Of a DNA stretch of 64,000 nt, positions 1-8,762 are shown piece by piece. Positions within the stretch are counted from its first letter, which is position 1; each line of letters starts with the position of its first letter. The notes under the pieces were generated by a model that was not told where the DNA came from, made no database searches, and saw only the letters and a list, made by a program, of their open reading frames with translations. The translations under genes and the position numbers were made by a program. The stretch comes from Litorivivens lipolytica (GTDB lineage Bacteria; Pseudomonadota; Gammaproteobacteria; Pseudomonadales; Spongiibacteraceae). The stretch lies in assembly GCF_014191715.1 (NCBI RefSeq), contig NZ_JACHWY010000003.1, forward strand, positions 620,001 to 684,000. Reading direction: 5' to 3'.

Positions 1-324
1 CGCTCGCCGCATCTGGTGATTGATGAAATGTTGCGTGTAGGTCGCGAGTGCATCGTGACCTTCCCGAACTTTGGTTACTGGCGTGGCCGTCTGTATCTGG
101 GTTATCGCGGGCGTATGCCGGTCTCCAAGTTTTTGCCTCACAACTGGTACGACACGCCGAATATTCACTTCTGTACCGTGCGCGATTTTGAGCAGCTCTG
201 TCAGGAAAAAGGCATTCGCATTCTGCACCGCACGGTCGTGAATGCGGCCGACTGCGAGAGTCTGATCGCGTCAAAACTGCCTAACCTGTTCGGGGTCACG
301 GCGGTCTACCACATCAGCAAATAA
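1..324 (+). CDS. metW: MetW methionine/homoserine acyltransfer-associated protein, 3' part
   Basis: This is the C-terminal 107 codons of a MetW-type protein; the 5' end and the usual metX partner lie outside the window. MetW is a SAM-methyltransferase-fold protein that works with the MetX homoserine acyltransferase in methionine synthesis. The reading frame is open from base 1. The segment carries the family's late sequence, including VGRECIVTFPNFGYWRGRLY and the PNIHFCTVRDFEQLC stretch. The TAA stop is followed closely by the DUF4426 gene and rdgB, a gene order common in Pseudomonas- and Alteromonas-like gammaproteobacteria. The assignment is secure from sequence and context. Confidence 0.93.
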   Translation, partial: RSPHLVIDEMLRVGRECIVTFPNFGYWRGRLYLGYRGRMPVSKFLPHNWYDTPNIHFCTVRDFEQLCQEKGIRILHRTVVNAADCESLIASKLPNLFGVTAVYHISK

Positions 325-338
325 TGCCGGGAGAAATT

Positions 339-773
339 ATGAGAGTCGCTTTGTCGATCCTGCTGTCGCTGTGCCTTCTGGGTACCGCACAGGCGGAACA
401 AAAACAGCGTTTCGGTAACTACGATGTGCACTACAGCATCGTCAACACCACCTTTCTCAAGCCCGACGTTGCCAAAGCCTATGGCATTACCCGTGGCGAT
501 GATCGTTTTATCCTGAATATCAGTGTGCGTGAACTGCAGGCTGACGGCAGCGATGTGGCGCGCAAATCAGAAGTGTCAGGTACGGTGTTTAATCTGATTC
601 ACCGCAAGTCGCTCGATTTCCAAGAGATCGACGAGCGCGATGCTATTTACTACATCGCCCAGTTTACGGCGGATAATAAAGAGATGCTGGATTTTACCCT
701 GTCGATCAAGCCGGACAGCAGCGCGCGCAGCTACAAACTGCAGTTCAACAAAAAACTGTACACGGGGAAATAA
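339..773 (+). CDS. DUF4426 periplasmic protein
   Basis: This 144-residue protein belongs to the DUF4426 family, whose function is unknown and which typically sits between metW and rdgB. I chose ATG 339 rather than the in-frame ATG at 324 because GGGAGA lies at a normal distance before it and the resulting N-terminus is a clean signal peptide ([19 protein letters not shown], cleavage after A19). The mature part is a beta-rich domain of about 125 residues, predicted periplasmic. Its stop overlaps the rdgB start by one base (TAATG), so the two are probably translationally coupled. There is no catalytic motif I can name. Confidence 0.85.
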   Translation: MRVALSILLSLCLLGTAQAEQKQRFGNYDVHYSIVNTTFLKPDVAKAYGITRGDDRFILNISVRELQADGSDVARKSEVSGTVFNLIHRKSLDFQEIDERDAIYYIAQFTADNKEMLDFTLSIKPDSSARSYKLQFNKKLYTGK

Positions 774-1375
774 TGTCTCGCGTTGTTCTCGCCAGCGGTA
801 ACCGCGGCAAGTTAAAAGAAATGCAGCAGGTCCTGGCCGATACCGGCTTTGAGCTGCTGTTGCAGACTGATTTTAATATCGACGACGCCGACGAGACTGG
901 CCTCAGCTTTGTCGAAAACGCCCTGATCAAAGCGCGCCACGCCAGTCGCGAAACCGGCTTGCCGGCGTTGGCGGATGATTCAGGTTTGTGTGTGGACGCG
1001 CTCGGTGGTCAGCCTGGTATTTACTCCGCCCGCTACAGTGGCGAAGGCGCCAACGATGAAAAAAATAACGCCAAGTTGCTCGACGCATTAGCCGGTAAAA
1101 CCGAGCGCGGCGCGACCTTTGTGTGCGTGCTGGCCTATGTGCGCCATGCAGACGATCCGCTGCCTCTGATCTGTCAGGGATTGTGGCGCGGTGAAATTCT
1201 CGATGCACCGCGCGGTGAAAACGGCTTTGGTTACGACCCCCTGTTTTTTGTGCCGGAGCTCGACTGCTGCTCGGCGGAACTCACCCCGGAGGTGAAAAAC
1301 CGCAATAGCCATCGCGGTTTGGCCCTGCGCGAATTTCTTAGCCAATGGCGCACCGCTCCTTCCGTATCCACCTGA
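773..1375 (+). CDS. rdgB: RdgB/HAM1 XTP/dITP pyrophosphatase
   Basis: A house-cleaning nucleotide pyrophosphatase that hydrolyses XTP, dITP and ITP to monophosphates and keeps deaminated purines out of DNA and RNA. The 200 residues match the family's usual length. Visible motifs are [11 protein letters not shown] near the N-terminus (substrate loop), [11 protein letters not shown] around residues 65-75 (metal-binding acidic region), [12 protein letters not shown] and the C-terminal [11 protein letters not shown]. It starts on the last base of the DUF4426 stop codon, and its own 3' end overlaps the next gene by 31 bases. It is likely cytoplasmic and co-transcribed with metW. Confidence 0.95.
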   Translation: MSRVVLASGNRGKLKEMQQVLADTGFELLLQTDFNIDDADETGLSFVENALIKARHASRETGLPALADDSGLCVDALGGQPGIYSARYSGEGANDEKNNAKLLDALAGKTERGATFVCVLAYVRHADDPLPLICQGLWRGEILDAPRGENGFGYDPLFFVPELDCCSAELTPEVKNRNSHRGLALREFLSQWRTAPSVST

Positions 1376-1917
1376 GTGACGGTCGCTCCTTTCCCGGCCG
1401 CACTGACCATACCTTGTTGCGCCAATTACAGGATGCCGGCTGTCGCGTTCCGGTAGCGTGCAGCAACGGCAACTGCGGGCGCTGCTTCGCCCGCAGCGAT
1501 AGCGGCGATCAGATTCCGCTCTGTACCACTTACGCTGAAGCGGATGTCGCACTTACCCTGCCATTTGTTGCGCACTGGCGGCGCTATCGCTGTCAGCTGA
1601 TTGAAGCGCGCACCGGGGAGCTGGTGTTGCGCCTGCCAGCCGGCCGTATCACCGCAGAGGGAGATCAGTGGCTGGTATGCAGCGAAGCGGGTATTCAAAA
1701 TGCAGCCCTGATTCGGCGCGAGGGCCGTGTACTGCGACTCGCCTGTCAGGACACCACGCCACATTCGATGATCACCGTGATCAACGTGGAAAGCGCCACA
1801 AATGGACGTTACCAATTGCGTGAAGGCGCTCACACGCTATTGCGAAATCTCACCGCCAGCACCGCGCGAGAACTGCAACAATCCTTGATACACTACGAGC
1901 TCAGTATTACTCACTGA
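1345..1917 (+). CDS. Small 2Fe-2S ferredoxin-domain protein with short cluster loop
   Basis: A 190-residue protein whose first ~70 residues read as a plant-type 2Fe-2S ferredoxin domain. The cysteines are C39-X4-C44-X2-C47 in [10 protein letters not shown], then C60 in IPLC. In plant-type ferredoxins the last interval is usually in the twenties or longer; here it is only 12 residues, so the cluster loop looks shortened. Residues 75-190 have no FAD or NAD motif that I can see and are unassigned. The start overlaps the rdgB 3' end by 31 bases, which suggests coupling. The position after rdgB is usually taken by hemW in relatives, so an electron-transfer role there is possible but unproven. Confidence 0.7.
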   Translation: MAHRSFRIHLSDGRSFPGRTDHTLLRQLQDAGCRVPVACSNGNCGRCFARSDSGDQIPLCTTYAEADVALTLPFVAHWRRYRCQLIEARTGELVLRLPAGRITAEGDQWLVCSEAGIQNAALIRREGRVLRLACQDTTPHSMITVINVESATNGRYQLREGAHTLLRNLTASTARELQQSLIHYELSITH

Positions 1918-1957
1918 CGGCCCTCGCGGCTTTTAACGGTAGCAGAGGAGGCATACC

Positions 1958-2461
1958 GTGCTGAGTGCGATCGCAAAACTACTCAAAGTACTTAATTCCG
2001 ACGACAACCCTGCGCAGGTTGCGCTGGCCATTGTGTTTGCCCTGATCATGGGGCTGACGCCGCTGGCCTCACCGCACAATTTGCTGATCTTGCTGTTGGT
2101 GCTGGTGATCCGCGTCAACCTGAGTTTTTTCATTCTCGGTTTTGTGCTGTTTTCCGGGCTGGCCTACGCACTCGATCCGCTCAGTGCCCAGCTCGGCGCA
2201 ACCGTTCTGCAGTCAGAATCCATGAACGGCGTGTGGACCGCTATGTACCAGTCGTCTTTCTGGCGTTTTATGGCCTACAACAACACGCTGGTGATGGGTA
2301 GTTTCTGTCTCAGCCTGATTCTGGCGCTGCCGATTTACTGGGCGGTGATCTGGACCATCACGCGCTACCGCGAAAAAATTCGCGCGCGTCTCGCCGAAAC
2401 GCGATTGATGTTGTTTGTAAAAAGCACGCGTTTATTTGAACTCTACAGCGCCCTCAACTAA
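1958..2461 (+). CDS. TIGR03546 family membrane protein
   Basis: A 167-residue integral membrane protein of the TIGR03546 family, function unknown. It starts at GTG 1958 behind a good AGAGGAGG site. Hydrophobic segments lie at roughly residues 20-40, 42-65 and 105-130, ending in a basic tail (TRYREKIRARLAE). The opening VLNSDDNPAQVALAIVFALIMGLTPL is characteristic of the family. In genomes that carry it, this family is usually paired with TIGR03545, as here, so the two probably form one envelope-associated unit. Confidence 0.8.
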   Translation: MLSAIAKLLKVLNSDDNPAQVALAIVFALIMGLTPLASPHNLLILLLVLVIRVNLSFFILGFVLFSGLAYALDPLSAQLGATVLQSESMNGVWTAMYQSSFWRFMAYNNTLVMGSFCLSLILALPIYWAVIWTITRYREKIRARLAETRLMLFVKSTRLFELYSALN

Positions 2462-2488
2462 CACACGCAAGGTAAACGGAGAATCACG

Positions 2489-4186
2489 ATGAAGGAATGG
2501 ATTCGCTGGTGGGGTCTGGGTGTGTTCGCGGTTGTGGCCGCCCTCTGGATACTCTGCATCGACTGGGTGATTGAAAGCAGCATTGAATTTGCCGGTACCC
2601 AGGCGGTAGGCGCGAAGGTTGAACTGGACAGCGCCGAGCTGTCACTCAGCGATGGTACGCTCACCCTGAACCGCTTGCAGGTGACCAACCCCGATAAACC
2701 CATGCAGAACCTGTTTGAAGCAGAGCGCATTCACAGCCAGGTTGACCTGCTGATGCTGCTGCGCAGGCAGTTTATTTCCGACGAAGCGACGATTGATGGA
2801 TTGAATCTTTACACCGAGCGCGACAGCAGCGGTGCCATCGACGGTCGTCTGTTCAGCTTCAGCAAAAAAGAGGGTGAAGAAGGTGCCGATCTCGATCTGA
2901 CCTCGAAACTGAATCTGCCCGATGTCGATCAAATGGTCGCCGAGGAAAAATCCCGTCTGCAGGCGGAAGTCGATGCCATGAAAGCGGAGGTGGATGACAT
3001 TCAGCGCGGCTGGGAACAGCGCATTGCCCAGCTACCGAGTCAGGAGAAGCTCGCAGAATACCGTCGTCGCTGGGAGGAACTGGAAGATCAGAATGCCCTT
3101 GTTCGCATCAAGGGTACCAAAGAATTGCGCGATGAAATCGACGACGATCTCGACGCCTTGCGCGAGCTGGACGAGCAGATCAAAACCGATCGCGAGCGCA
3201 TTGCTGCGCTGACCGAGCGCGCCAAAACCCTGCCCAAGCGCGAGGCGGATCGACTGTTGGCCAGCGTCGGTCTGGATCAGGGTTTTGAAGGCATGATCCG
3301 CCACATTGTGGGCGACGAGGCTTATCAGATGGTGCAGCAGGGCCTGTCACTCTATCAAACCGCTGCCAGTCAGCTCAGCGAGAATGACCCGCTGCAAAGC
3401 GAAGAAGAGGCCAAGCGTCAGCGTGGCACCGGCGAGTACATTCGTTTTGCTGAAGACCAGCCACTGCCGGATTTCCTGATCAAACGCGCGAGCATCAATG
3501 GCAGTGTACCGGTGGCAGGCGACACCATTCGCTTTGACGGGGTGCTGAGCGATATCAGCAACGCCCAGAAAATCTGGGGCAAACCGCTGGCCCTAAAAGC
3601 GAGTGGCGGCAGTGATAAGGGGGCGAGCCTGAACCTCAATGGTTTGTTCGACCATCGCGGTGCAGACCCTCTCGACTCGCTGGATTTTGATCTACGCAAA
3701 TTGGACCTGCAGGCGCTTCAATTGTCAGACAATTCAAAATTGCCCATCAGCCTGCAGCAGGGTGTGGCCGATATCAGCACCCGCTTTGCGCTGGGTAAAA
3801 ATGGTCTTGATGCCACCGTCGACTCTCTGGTGAAACAGGCGGAATTTCTGGTGGCGGAAACCGCCGAGTCATCATCCGCTGAACTGCTGCGCAAGGCACT
3901 GACCGCGGCCAAGCAGTTTGACCTGAAGATGGCGATTTCAGGCAACCCGGAAGATCCGAGCCTGAAACTGAAGTCGAGTCTGGATAAGTTAATTGGAGAC
4001 GTGCTCGGCGCCGAGCTGAAAGCGAAGGTAGCTGAGCACAAGGCAGAACTGCAGTCGAAGCTCAGTGAGTCCCTGTCGGGCAGTACCGCCAAGCTGGAAG
4101 GCAAGGGTGGTTTTCTCGATGACTACAAGGGTCAGCTGGAAGAGAAGCGCAATGCGCTAAAGGCTTTGTTGAAGGATCTTCGTTAA
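2489..4186 (+). CDS. TIGR03545 family envelope protein
   Basis: A 565-residue protein of the TIGR03545 family, the usual partner of the TIGR03546 gene immediately upstream. It has an N-terminal membrane anchor at about residues 8-28 followed by a beta-rich extracytoplasmic region. A strongly charged coiled-coil stretch follows at about 150-250, and a C-terminal half resembles AsmA-like repeating beta segments (my impression, not tested). A ribosome binding site (GGAG) precedes ATG 2489. Function is unknown; the pair is found only in bacteria with outer membranes, which suggests an outer-membrane maintenance or lipid-transport role. Confidence 0.8.
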   Translation: MKEWIRWWGLGVFAVVAALWILCIDWVIESSIEFAGTQAVGAKVELDSAELSLSDGTLTLNRLQVTNPDKPMQNLFEAERIHSQVDLLMLLRRQFISDEATIDGLNLYTERDSSGAIDGRLFSFSKKEGEEGADLDLTSKLNLPDVDQMVAEEKSRLQAEVDAMKAEVDDIQRGWEQRIAQLPSQEKLAEYRRRWEELEDQNALVRIKGTKELRDEIDDDLDALRELDEQIKTDRERIAALTERAKTLPKREADRLLASVGLDQGFEGMIRHIVGDEAYQMVQQGLSLYQTAASQLSENDPLQSEEEAKRQRGTGEYIRFAEDQPLPDFLIKRASINGSVPVAGDTIRFDGVLSDISNAQKIWGKPLALKASGGSDKGASLNLNGLFDHRGADPLDSLDFDLRKLDLQALQLSDNSKLPISLQQGVADISTRFALGKNGLDATVDSLVKQAEFLVAETAESSSAELLRKALTAAKQFDLKMAISGNPEDPSLKLKSSLDKLIGDVLGAELKAKVAEHKAELQSKLSESLSGSTAKLEGKGGFLDDYKGQLEEKRNALKALLKDLR

Positions 4187-4197
4187 TTCATCTACGC

Positions 4198-4394
4198 CGT
4201 TATTACGTACCCGAAGCACTTCGTGGGGCATGCTAAGCACTGCGAAGCAATCTCTTGAATCAGGCACACGCTGGTGGAGATTGCTTCGCGGTGCTCGCAA
4301 TGACGTCTTTTTCGCAATCAAAAGCAAGCTACGCCACCGTCTCGTACGGTGTTCTCCGTCATCGCGAGGAACGCAGTGACGTGGCGATCTCATA
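4198..4394. repeat. REP-like intergenic repeats (block 1)
   Basis: The space between the convergent TIGR03545 and hemY genes contains a GAGATTGCTTCGCGG...GCTCGCAATGACG unit. It also holds a longer variant with TTCGTGGGGCATGC and an inverted unit CGTCATCGCGAGGAACGCAG...GGCGATCTC. These belong to the dispersed family found throughout the window. The units are imperfect palindromes and probably fold as hairpins that could protect or end both transcripts. Confidence 0.85.
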
Positions 4395-4407
4395 ATGGCC
4401 TCTCGTA

Positions 4408-5631
4408 TTAACCCACCTTGGTCGGAAACTTCATGGGAATAGCGCGACTGCTTTTCTGCAGACCTTCCTGAAAAAACGCGCTGCTGCGTTCATGCTCACC
4501 GAGATAGGCCAGCAGGCGTCCCAGTTCCGCACAGACGTCAGGGCCGGGATCAAAGCGGTGACTGCTTTCGAGGTATTCCCGCGCCTTGCCCCACAACTCA
4601 TTGCGCAGGCTCAGGCGGCCCAGTGCCAGCAGCAGGGTGGCATCATTGGTGCGATCGGGCAGCCAGGATTCTGCGGTCAGTAATTGCTTGTCAGGCTCCG
4701 GCGCAGCAATTTGGCCGTACAGTGCGACCAGCTCCCGGCGCCAGTCTTTGCGCAGATGCTTGCGCAAGGTTTCTTCGGCCAGTCCGGTTTCATTTTGCTC
4801 AACCAGCAAGTTTACGTACTGCTCGACCACGGTGGCGTCGCTGCGCAATTCCTTCGGCAGTTTCTGCCAGCACTGACGCAACTGTTCGCCATCGGCCTTA
4901 CTGGATTCACCCAGCTTGAGCAATTGGCCGAGGGCGGCCTTGCGTTGCAGGGCGGTCAGTTCTTCCGGCTGTACCAGACGATTCTTTTTCAGATCCGGCA
5001 GCAAGGCCAGCAGGGATTCCCAATCTTCCAAACCCTCGTAGACGGACTTCAGCAGACGCAGCACCGCCGGGTGCTTGGCCACATTGCGCTGGGCGCGGGT
5101 CAGACTGGCATGGCTCTCTTCCAGTCGGCCGTTCTGCAGCAGCAGCCGGGCCTGAACCAATTCAATCGCGACCCGGGCGCCCTGGGTTTCGCGCTCGGCC
5201 TTGGCCAACAGGGCGTTGGCCTCCCGCACTTCGCCGAGGGCATTGCTGGCATAGGCGGCACCGAGGTAATTAAGCAGGGGCTCGTCGAGATCGTCGATAT
5301 GGCGGGTGAGCAGCTGGCGAGCCTTTTGGTAATTGCCTTCAACCAAGGCAATCAGACCGTCGGTGCTCTCGCGATGGCTGCGTTTTTCACGGCGTTGGGC
5401 CAGGTAGCGGCTGAAGCGGCTGGTGCTTTTCAGGCTGCCCTGACTGAGGCGCAGCAGAAAATGACCGACAGCGAGCAGCACCAGAAACAGGGCCAACGCC
5501 ACCCAGAAAGAGGTTTCGATGGCCACGCTGCCAATGGCAACCAGCATATAGCCCGGGTCGCGTTGAATCAGTACCCCGAGCGATGCCGCGCCGGCCAGCA
5601 CGCCAAGACTGATCAGGAAGTAGCGAATCAC
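4408..5631 (-). CDS. hemY: HemY, TPR-containing inner-membrane protein of the haem operon
   Basis: A 407-residue HemY (the gammaproteobacterial protein, not the Bacillus protoporphyrinogen oxidase). Two hydrophobic helices at about residues 5-25 and 40-62 form the HemY_N membrane domain. The rest is helical and TPR-like, with repeats such as LNYLGAAYASNALGEVREANALL. The protein is thought to support late haem synthesis or porphyrin handling at the inner membrane; the exact role is unsettled. GTG 5631 overlaps the hemX stop in a GTGA, so it is the last gene of hemC-hemD-hemX-hemY. A long open frame on the opposite strand is only a shadow. Confidence 0.92.
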   Translation of the reverse strand: MIRYFLISLGVLAGAASLGVLIQRDPGYMLVAIGSVAIETSFWVALALFLVLLAVGHFLLRLSQGSLKSTSRFSRYLAQRREKRSHRESTDGLIALVEGNYQKARQLLTRHIDDLDEPLLNYLGAAYASNALGEVREANALLAKAERETQGARVAIELVQARLLLQNGRLEESHASLTRAQRNVAKHPAVLRLLKSVYEGLEDWESLLALLPDLKKNRLVQPEELTALQRKAALGQLLKLGESSKADGEQLRQCWQKLPKELRSDATVVEQYVNLLVEQNETGLAEETLRKHLRKDWRRELVALYGQIAAPEPDKQLLTAESWLPDRTNDATLLLALGRLSLRNELWGKAREYLESSHRFDPGPDVCAELGRLLAYLGEHERSSAFFQEGLQKSSRAIPMKFPTKVG

Positions 5632-6863
5632 TTGGCAGCCCCCGCGTGTTGACGTTCATCCATGTACAGGGTGATGGCGTTGATACTGGATTGCAGCGGC
5701 GGCGCTTCCGGTCGCACGCGTTGTTTCGCCAGCTCGTCTAGCGCTGCCAGCAGGGCCTGTTCGGCGTCTTCATCGCGGTAATAGCGGCGCACCCAGTCGC
5801 TGCTGCGCTGAAGTGCTTTTTCGTACAGTGCCTGATTGCCGCTGACCAGTGCCCAGCGAGCCTGCTCCAGCATTAGTTCCAGATTGTGCTGGAACAGTTC
5901 GCGCTGACCGCCGGCAATAACGGCGCTCTGGTAGCGGGCATCCCGGTCGCTGACCTTGATATAGGAATCCAGTTTGTCGAGGGCGCGGCCGGAGACAAAC
6001 TTGATGTGATCCCACAGGGTTTCCCAGGCCAGCGGCGGAGGTGTTTCTTCAGCGGCCGCCACTTCCTCTATCTCAACTTTATGGTCGGCCAGTGGCTGCA
6101 GCTGCCGGGCTTGCTCGCTTACCGCTAACAGTCGGTCGTAATGATCTTCCACCGAAAACGCCGCCGCTTCACTGAGGGCAGTCAGCTCGCGGCCGAGAAT
6201 TTCGAGTACGTCCTGTACTTTCGGGTCGGCGACCATTTGCAGGTGCTTCTGGGCTTCCCGGGCCAGACTTTCGGCGCTGTTTAGATCGCCGCCAAAGCGC
6301 ACCTGCTGACGCGCGAGTCGCAATAGATAGTCGGCTTCGGCGAGCACCCAATCGTCGCGGTTAAGACGGGCCAGTTCGCTGAGGCGAGATTGCTGTTCAT
6401 CCAGTGCGGTGCGCAGACTGGTCACGCGCTGATTTTGCAGTTGGCGGGCATTTTCCGCGGACAGCTGCTGACGCTTGAGCATTTCGCGGAGTTCGCTGTC
6501 CTGCTCATTGAGTTGTTCGCGCAGTTCACTCAGTGACTGGCGCTGGGCCTTGCGCGCCTCGGACTGCCAGCTTGCGCCAGCCGCTTCGAGATCGTCGCGC
6601 CAGGGCGCGGCTTCACGCACCTCTTGAGATGCCTGTTGTTCCAGCCAGAACTGATAGCCTAGCCAGCCGGCACTGGCGCCGCTCAGCAGGAAGGCGAGCA
6701 GGGCAATGAACAGCGTGAAGCCGCCGCCGCGACGATTTTCAGGCTTGGCCTTTGGCGTCGTTTCGGGTGCGCTCTGTTTTTCGGTCAGGACAGGCGGTGC
6801 TGTCTCGGGCGCGTCATTATCAGCGCCGCTAGATGGCTGCTCGGGCTTGTCGGTGTCCGACAT
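5628..6863 (-). CDS. hemX: HemX, membrane-anchored haem operon protein
   Basis: A 411-residue HemX protein. Its N-terminus is acidic and proline-rich (about residues 1-45, cytoplasmic). A single membrane helix follows at about 48-70, then a glutamine-rich coiled coil at about 95-160 and a helical periplasmic domain. It is often mis-annotated as uroporphyrinogen-III methyltransferase, but no SAM-binding motif is visible. It lies between hemD and hemY, overlapping hemY by four bases, and probably forms an inner-membrane complex with it. Confidence 0.9.
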   Translation of the reverse strand: MSDTDKPEQPSSGADNDAPETAPPVLTEKQSAPETTPKAKPENRRGGGFTLFIALLAFLLSGASAGWLGYQFWLEQQASQEVREAAPWRDDLEAAGASWQSEARKAQRQSLSELREQLNEQDSELREMLKRQQLSAENARQLQNQRVTSLRTALDEQQSRLSELARLNRDDWVLAEADYLLRLARQQVRFGGDLNSAESLAREAQKHLQMVADPKVQDVLEILGRELTALSEAAAFSVEDHYDRLLAVSEQARQLQPLADHKVEIEEVAAAEETPPPLAWETLWDHIKFVSGRALDKLDSYIKVSDRDARYQSAVIAGGQRELFQHNLELMLEQARWALVSGNQALYEKALQRSSDWVRRYYRDEDAEQALLAALDELAKQRVRPEAPPLQSSINAITLYMDERQHAGAAK

Positions 6864-6889
6864 GCAGTCTCCCCTTATTTACAACGGGT

Positions 6890-7690
6890 TTATGATGGCG
6901 CGGGAACAGCTTCCAGTGCGGCCACGGTAGCGTCTGTTCCGGCATTGCGCGCGGGAATGGCTTTAGCATAGCCCAGTTTTGCTGCTATAGCAGCGACTCG
7001 CTCACTCGGTACTATTACCGGTTTATTGAACAGCGGGTGTTGCTCAGGAAGGAGTGTCGTCAGGTTTTCCAAACTTTCGCCGCTGTTGATGATGGTCGCA
7101 TTGATGTCAGCTTCCTGCAGTTGCTGCAAAAAATGCTTAGGCTCTACAGTTGGCGGGCTGCGCCGGTAGCACTCAATATAGTCTACTTGCGCGCCGCGTG
7201 CGGTCAGTGTGTCGGCCAGCGTTTCGCGGCCGCCTGCGCCGCGCACGATGGCAATCTTTTGGTGTTCTAGCGTCTGCAACGCCGGATGCGCCAACAGGGC
7301 TTCACTATTCATCGCACCGGCCGACAGGTCATCACCGCCTTCAACCCGCAAACCGCGTGCGTGCAGGGCGCCCGCGGTGGCGGCACCGATGGCAAAGCAG
7401 CGTTGTCGCGCCGGCCACTGGGGCCACAGGGATTCGATTAATTCGGCGCCGTGTTCTACCGCATTCACACTGATAAAAATCAGCGCGTCATAGCGATCCA
7501 GCTCCAATACGCGCTGGCGAGCCGGTTCTAGATCCGCACCGGTGAGGGCGTCGATTGTCAGAAGAGGAACGTGCAGGGTCCGGGCGCCGCGACGTTGCAG
7601 TGCGTCCAACAGGGAGTCGGCGCGGCTGGCAGGCCGAGTAACCAGAACCCGCCAGTCTTTCAAGCTGTGGTCAGCGTGACCCGGTGCCAT
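6890..7690 (-). CDS. hemD: Uroporphyrinogen-III synthase
   Basis: Closes and isomerises hydroxymethylbilane to uroporphyrinogen III. The frame is open further upstream, but homology starts at [18 protein letters not shown] therefore place the start at ATG 7690 (about 266 residues), which overlaps the hemC 3' end by 20 bases. Visible family features are the N-terminal LVTRP motif, [12 protein letters not shown] near residue 90 and [10 protein letters not shown] near the C-terminus. The fold is two Rossmann-like lobes. It is cotranscribed with hemC, hemX and hemY. Confidence 0.9.
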   Translation of the reverse strand: MAPGHADHSLKDWRVLVTRPASRADSLLDALQRRGARTLHVPLLTIDALTGADLEPARQRVLELDRYDALIFISVNAVEHGAELIESLWPQWPARQRCFAIGAATAGALHARGLRVEGGDDLSAGAMNSEALLAHPALQTLEHQKIAIVRGAGGRETLADTLTARGAQVDYIECYRRSPPTVEPKHFLQQLQEADINATIINSGESLENLTTLLPEQHPLFNKPVIVPSERVAAIAAKLGYAKAIPARNAGTDATVAALEAVPAPS

Positions 7691-8606
7691 AGACCGCCGC
7701 CAGAATATCGCCGGCACCTTGATTGAGCAGGGCTTCCGCCACGGCGCGACCGAGCGCTTCGGGATCAGCCGCGCTGCCGCGGGCTTCGGCTTCGAGCACC
7801 GTGCTGCCATCGGGTGAACCGACCAGTCCGCGCAACCACAGTTGTTCGCCTTCGAGCAGGGCGTAACCGGCAATGGGTACCTGACAGCCGCCTTCGAGAC
7901 GATTATTCATGGCGCGCTCGGCACGCACCCGCAGTTCGGTGTCCTGATGGCTTAAGGGCGCCAACAGTTGTTTCAGTTCGCTGTCGTCGCTGCGCACTTC
8001 CACGCCGACCGCGCCCTGACCGACGGCGGGCAGGGATTGTTCCGGTTCCAGAAAACTGGCGATTCGTTCGTTCAACTCCAATCGCAGCAAACCGGCGGCA
8101 GCCAGAACAATGGCATCAAATTCGCCCTCGTCGAGCTTGCGCAGACGGGTTTGTACATTGCCGCGCAGGCTGCGCACGATGAGGTCCGGGCGCTGGGCGC
8201 GGATCTGGCATTCCCGGCGCAGGCTGGAGGTGCCCACCACCGCGCCCTGAGGCAGTTCGTCGACATTGGCGAAGCGGTTGCTGACAAAGGCATCGCGCGG
8301 GTCTTCGCGCTCGCAGATGACCGCCAGCTCCAATCCCTCGGGGAAATGCATGGGCACATCTTTCATCGAGTGCACGGCCATATCGGCGCGGCCGTCGAGC
8401 ATGGCCTGTTCCAGTTCTTTCACAAACAGGGCCTTGCCACCGATTTTGGAGAGGGGCGAATCCAGCAGCTGGTCGCCGCGGGTGGTCATGCCGACCAGTT
8501 CCACCTGTATACCGGCGTGGTGTTTCTCCAGCTCAGCCTTGATGAATTCGGCCTGCCAGAGGGCGAGCAGACTTTCTCGGGTGGCGATGCGAACAGTGCG
8601 GGTCAA
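7671..8606 (-). CDS. hemC: Porphobilinogen deaminase (hydroxymethylbilane synthase)
   Basis: Polymerises four porphobilinogens into hydroxymethylbilane. I place the start at TTG 8606, giving 311 residues (E. coli has 313) and the conserved opening [25 protein letters not shown] lies six bases before this TTG, and an upstream ATG would only add unconserved residues. C241 in EGGCQVPI is the expected attachment site of the dipyrromethane cofactor. Substrate-binding arginines lie in [10 protein letters not shown] and [12 protein letters not shown]. It is the first gene of the hemCDXY operon, and the position near argH is conserved in pseudomonads. Confidence 0.94.
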   Translation of the reverse strand: MTRTVRIATRESLLALWQAEFIKAELEKHHAGIQVELVGMTTRGDQLLDSPLSKIGGKALFVKELEQAMLDGRADMAVHSMKDVPMHFPEGLELAVICEREDPRDAFVSNRFANVDELPQGAVVGTSSLRRECQIRAQRPDLIVRSLRGNVQTRLRKLDEGEFDAIVLAAAGLLRLELNERIASFLEPEQSLPAVGQGAVGVEVRSDDSELKQLLAPLSHQDTELRVRAERAMNNRLEGGCQVPIAGYALLEGEQLWLRGLVGSPDGSTVLEAEARGSAADPEALGRAVAEALLNQGAGDILAAVYGTGSR

Positions 8607-8723
8607 GGCGGGCCTCGTGTTGATTCGTGAGTGTGACTGCGGGGCCACTATGATACGGGTACCCTGCGCCATCGCAAGTGATTGCGGCGCCAGAATGGCT
8701 CACAAGGTCAGGATTGAGGGGAA

Positions 8724-8752
8724 TCAGGTCTGCCGCCAGCAGGCAGACCTGA
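8724..8752 (-). terminator. Hairpin after the beta-helix protein gene
   Basis: A perfect 11-bp stem (TCAGGTCTGCC / GGCAGACCTGA) with a 7-base loop lies 11 bases beyond the stop of the minus-strand gene ending at 8763. On that strand it is followed by TTCCCC, so the U-tract is weak. It probably separates that gene from hemC. Confidence 0.6.
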
Positions 8753-8762
8753 GGTAAGGCGC

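Noticed and set aside
4684-5652. Open frame of 322 codons on the plus strand
   Set aside because: It lies antisense to hemY, has a low-complexity Gln/Ala/Gly-rich sequence from the codon structure of the real gene, and has no ribosome binding site.
5628-6863. Uroporphyrinogen-III C-methyltransferase activity for HemX
   Set aside because: The common annotation is inherited from fused proteins; this protein is a membrane anchor with a coiled coil and shows no SAM-binding site.
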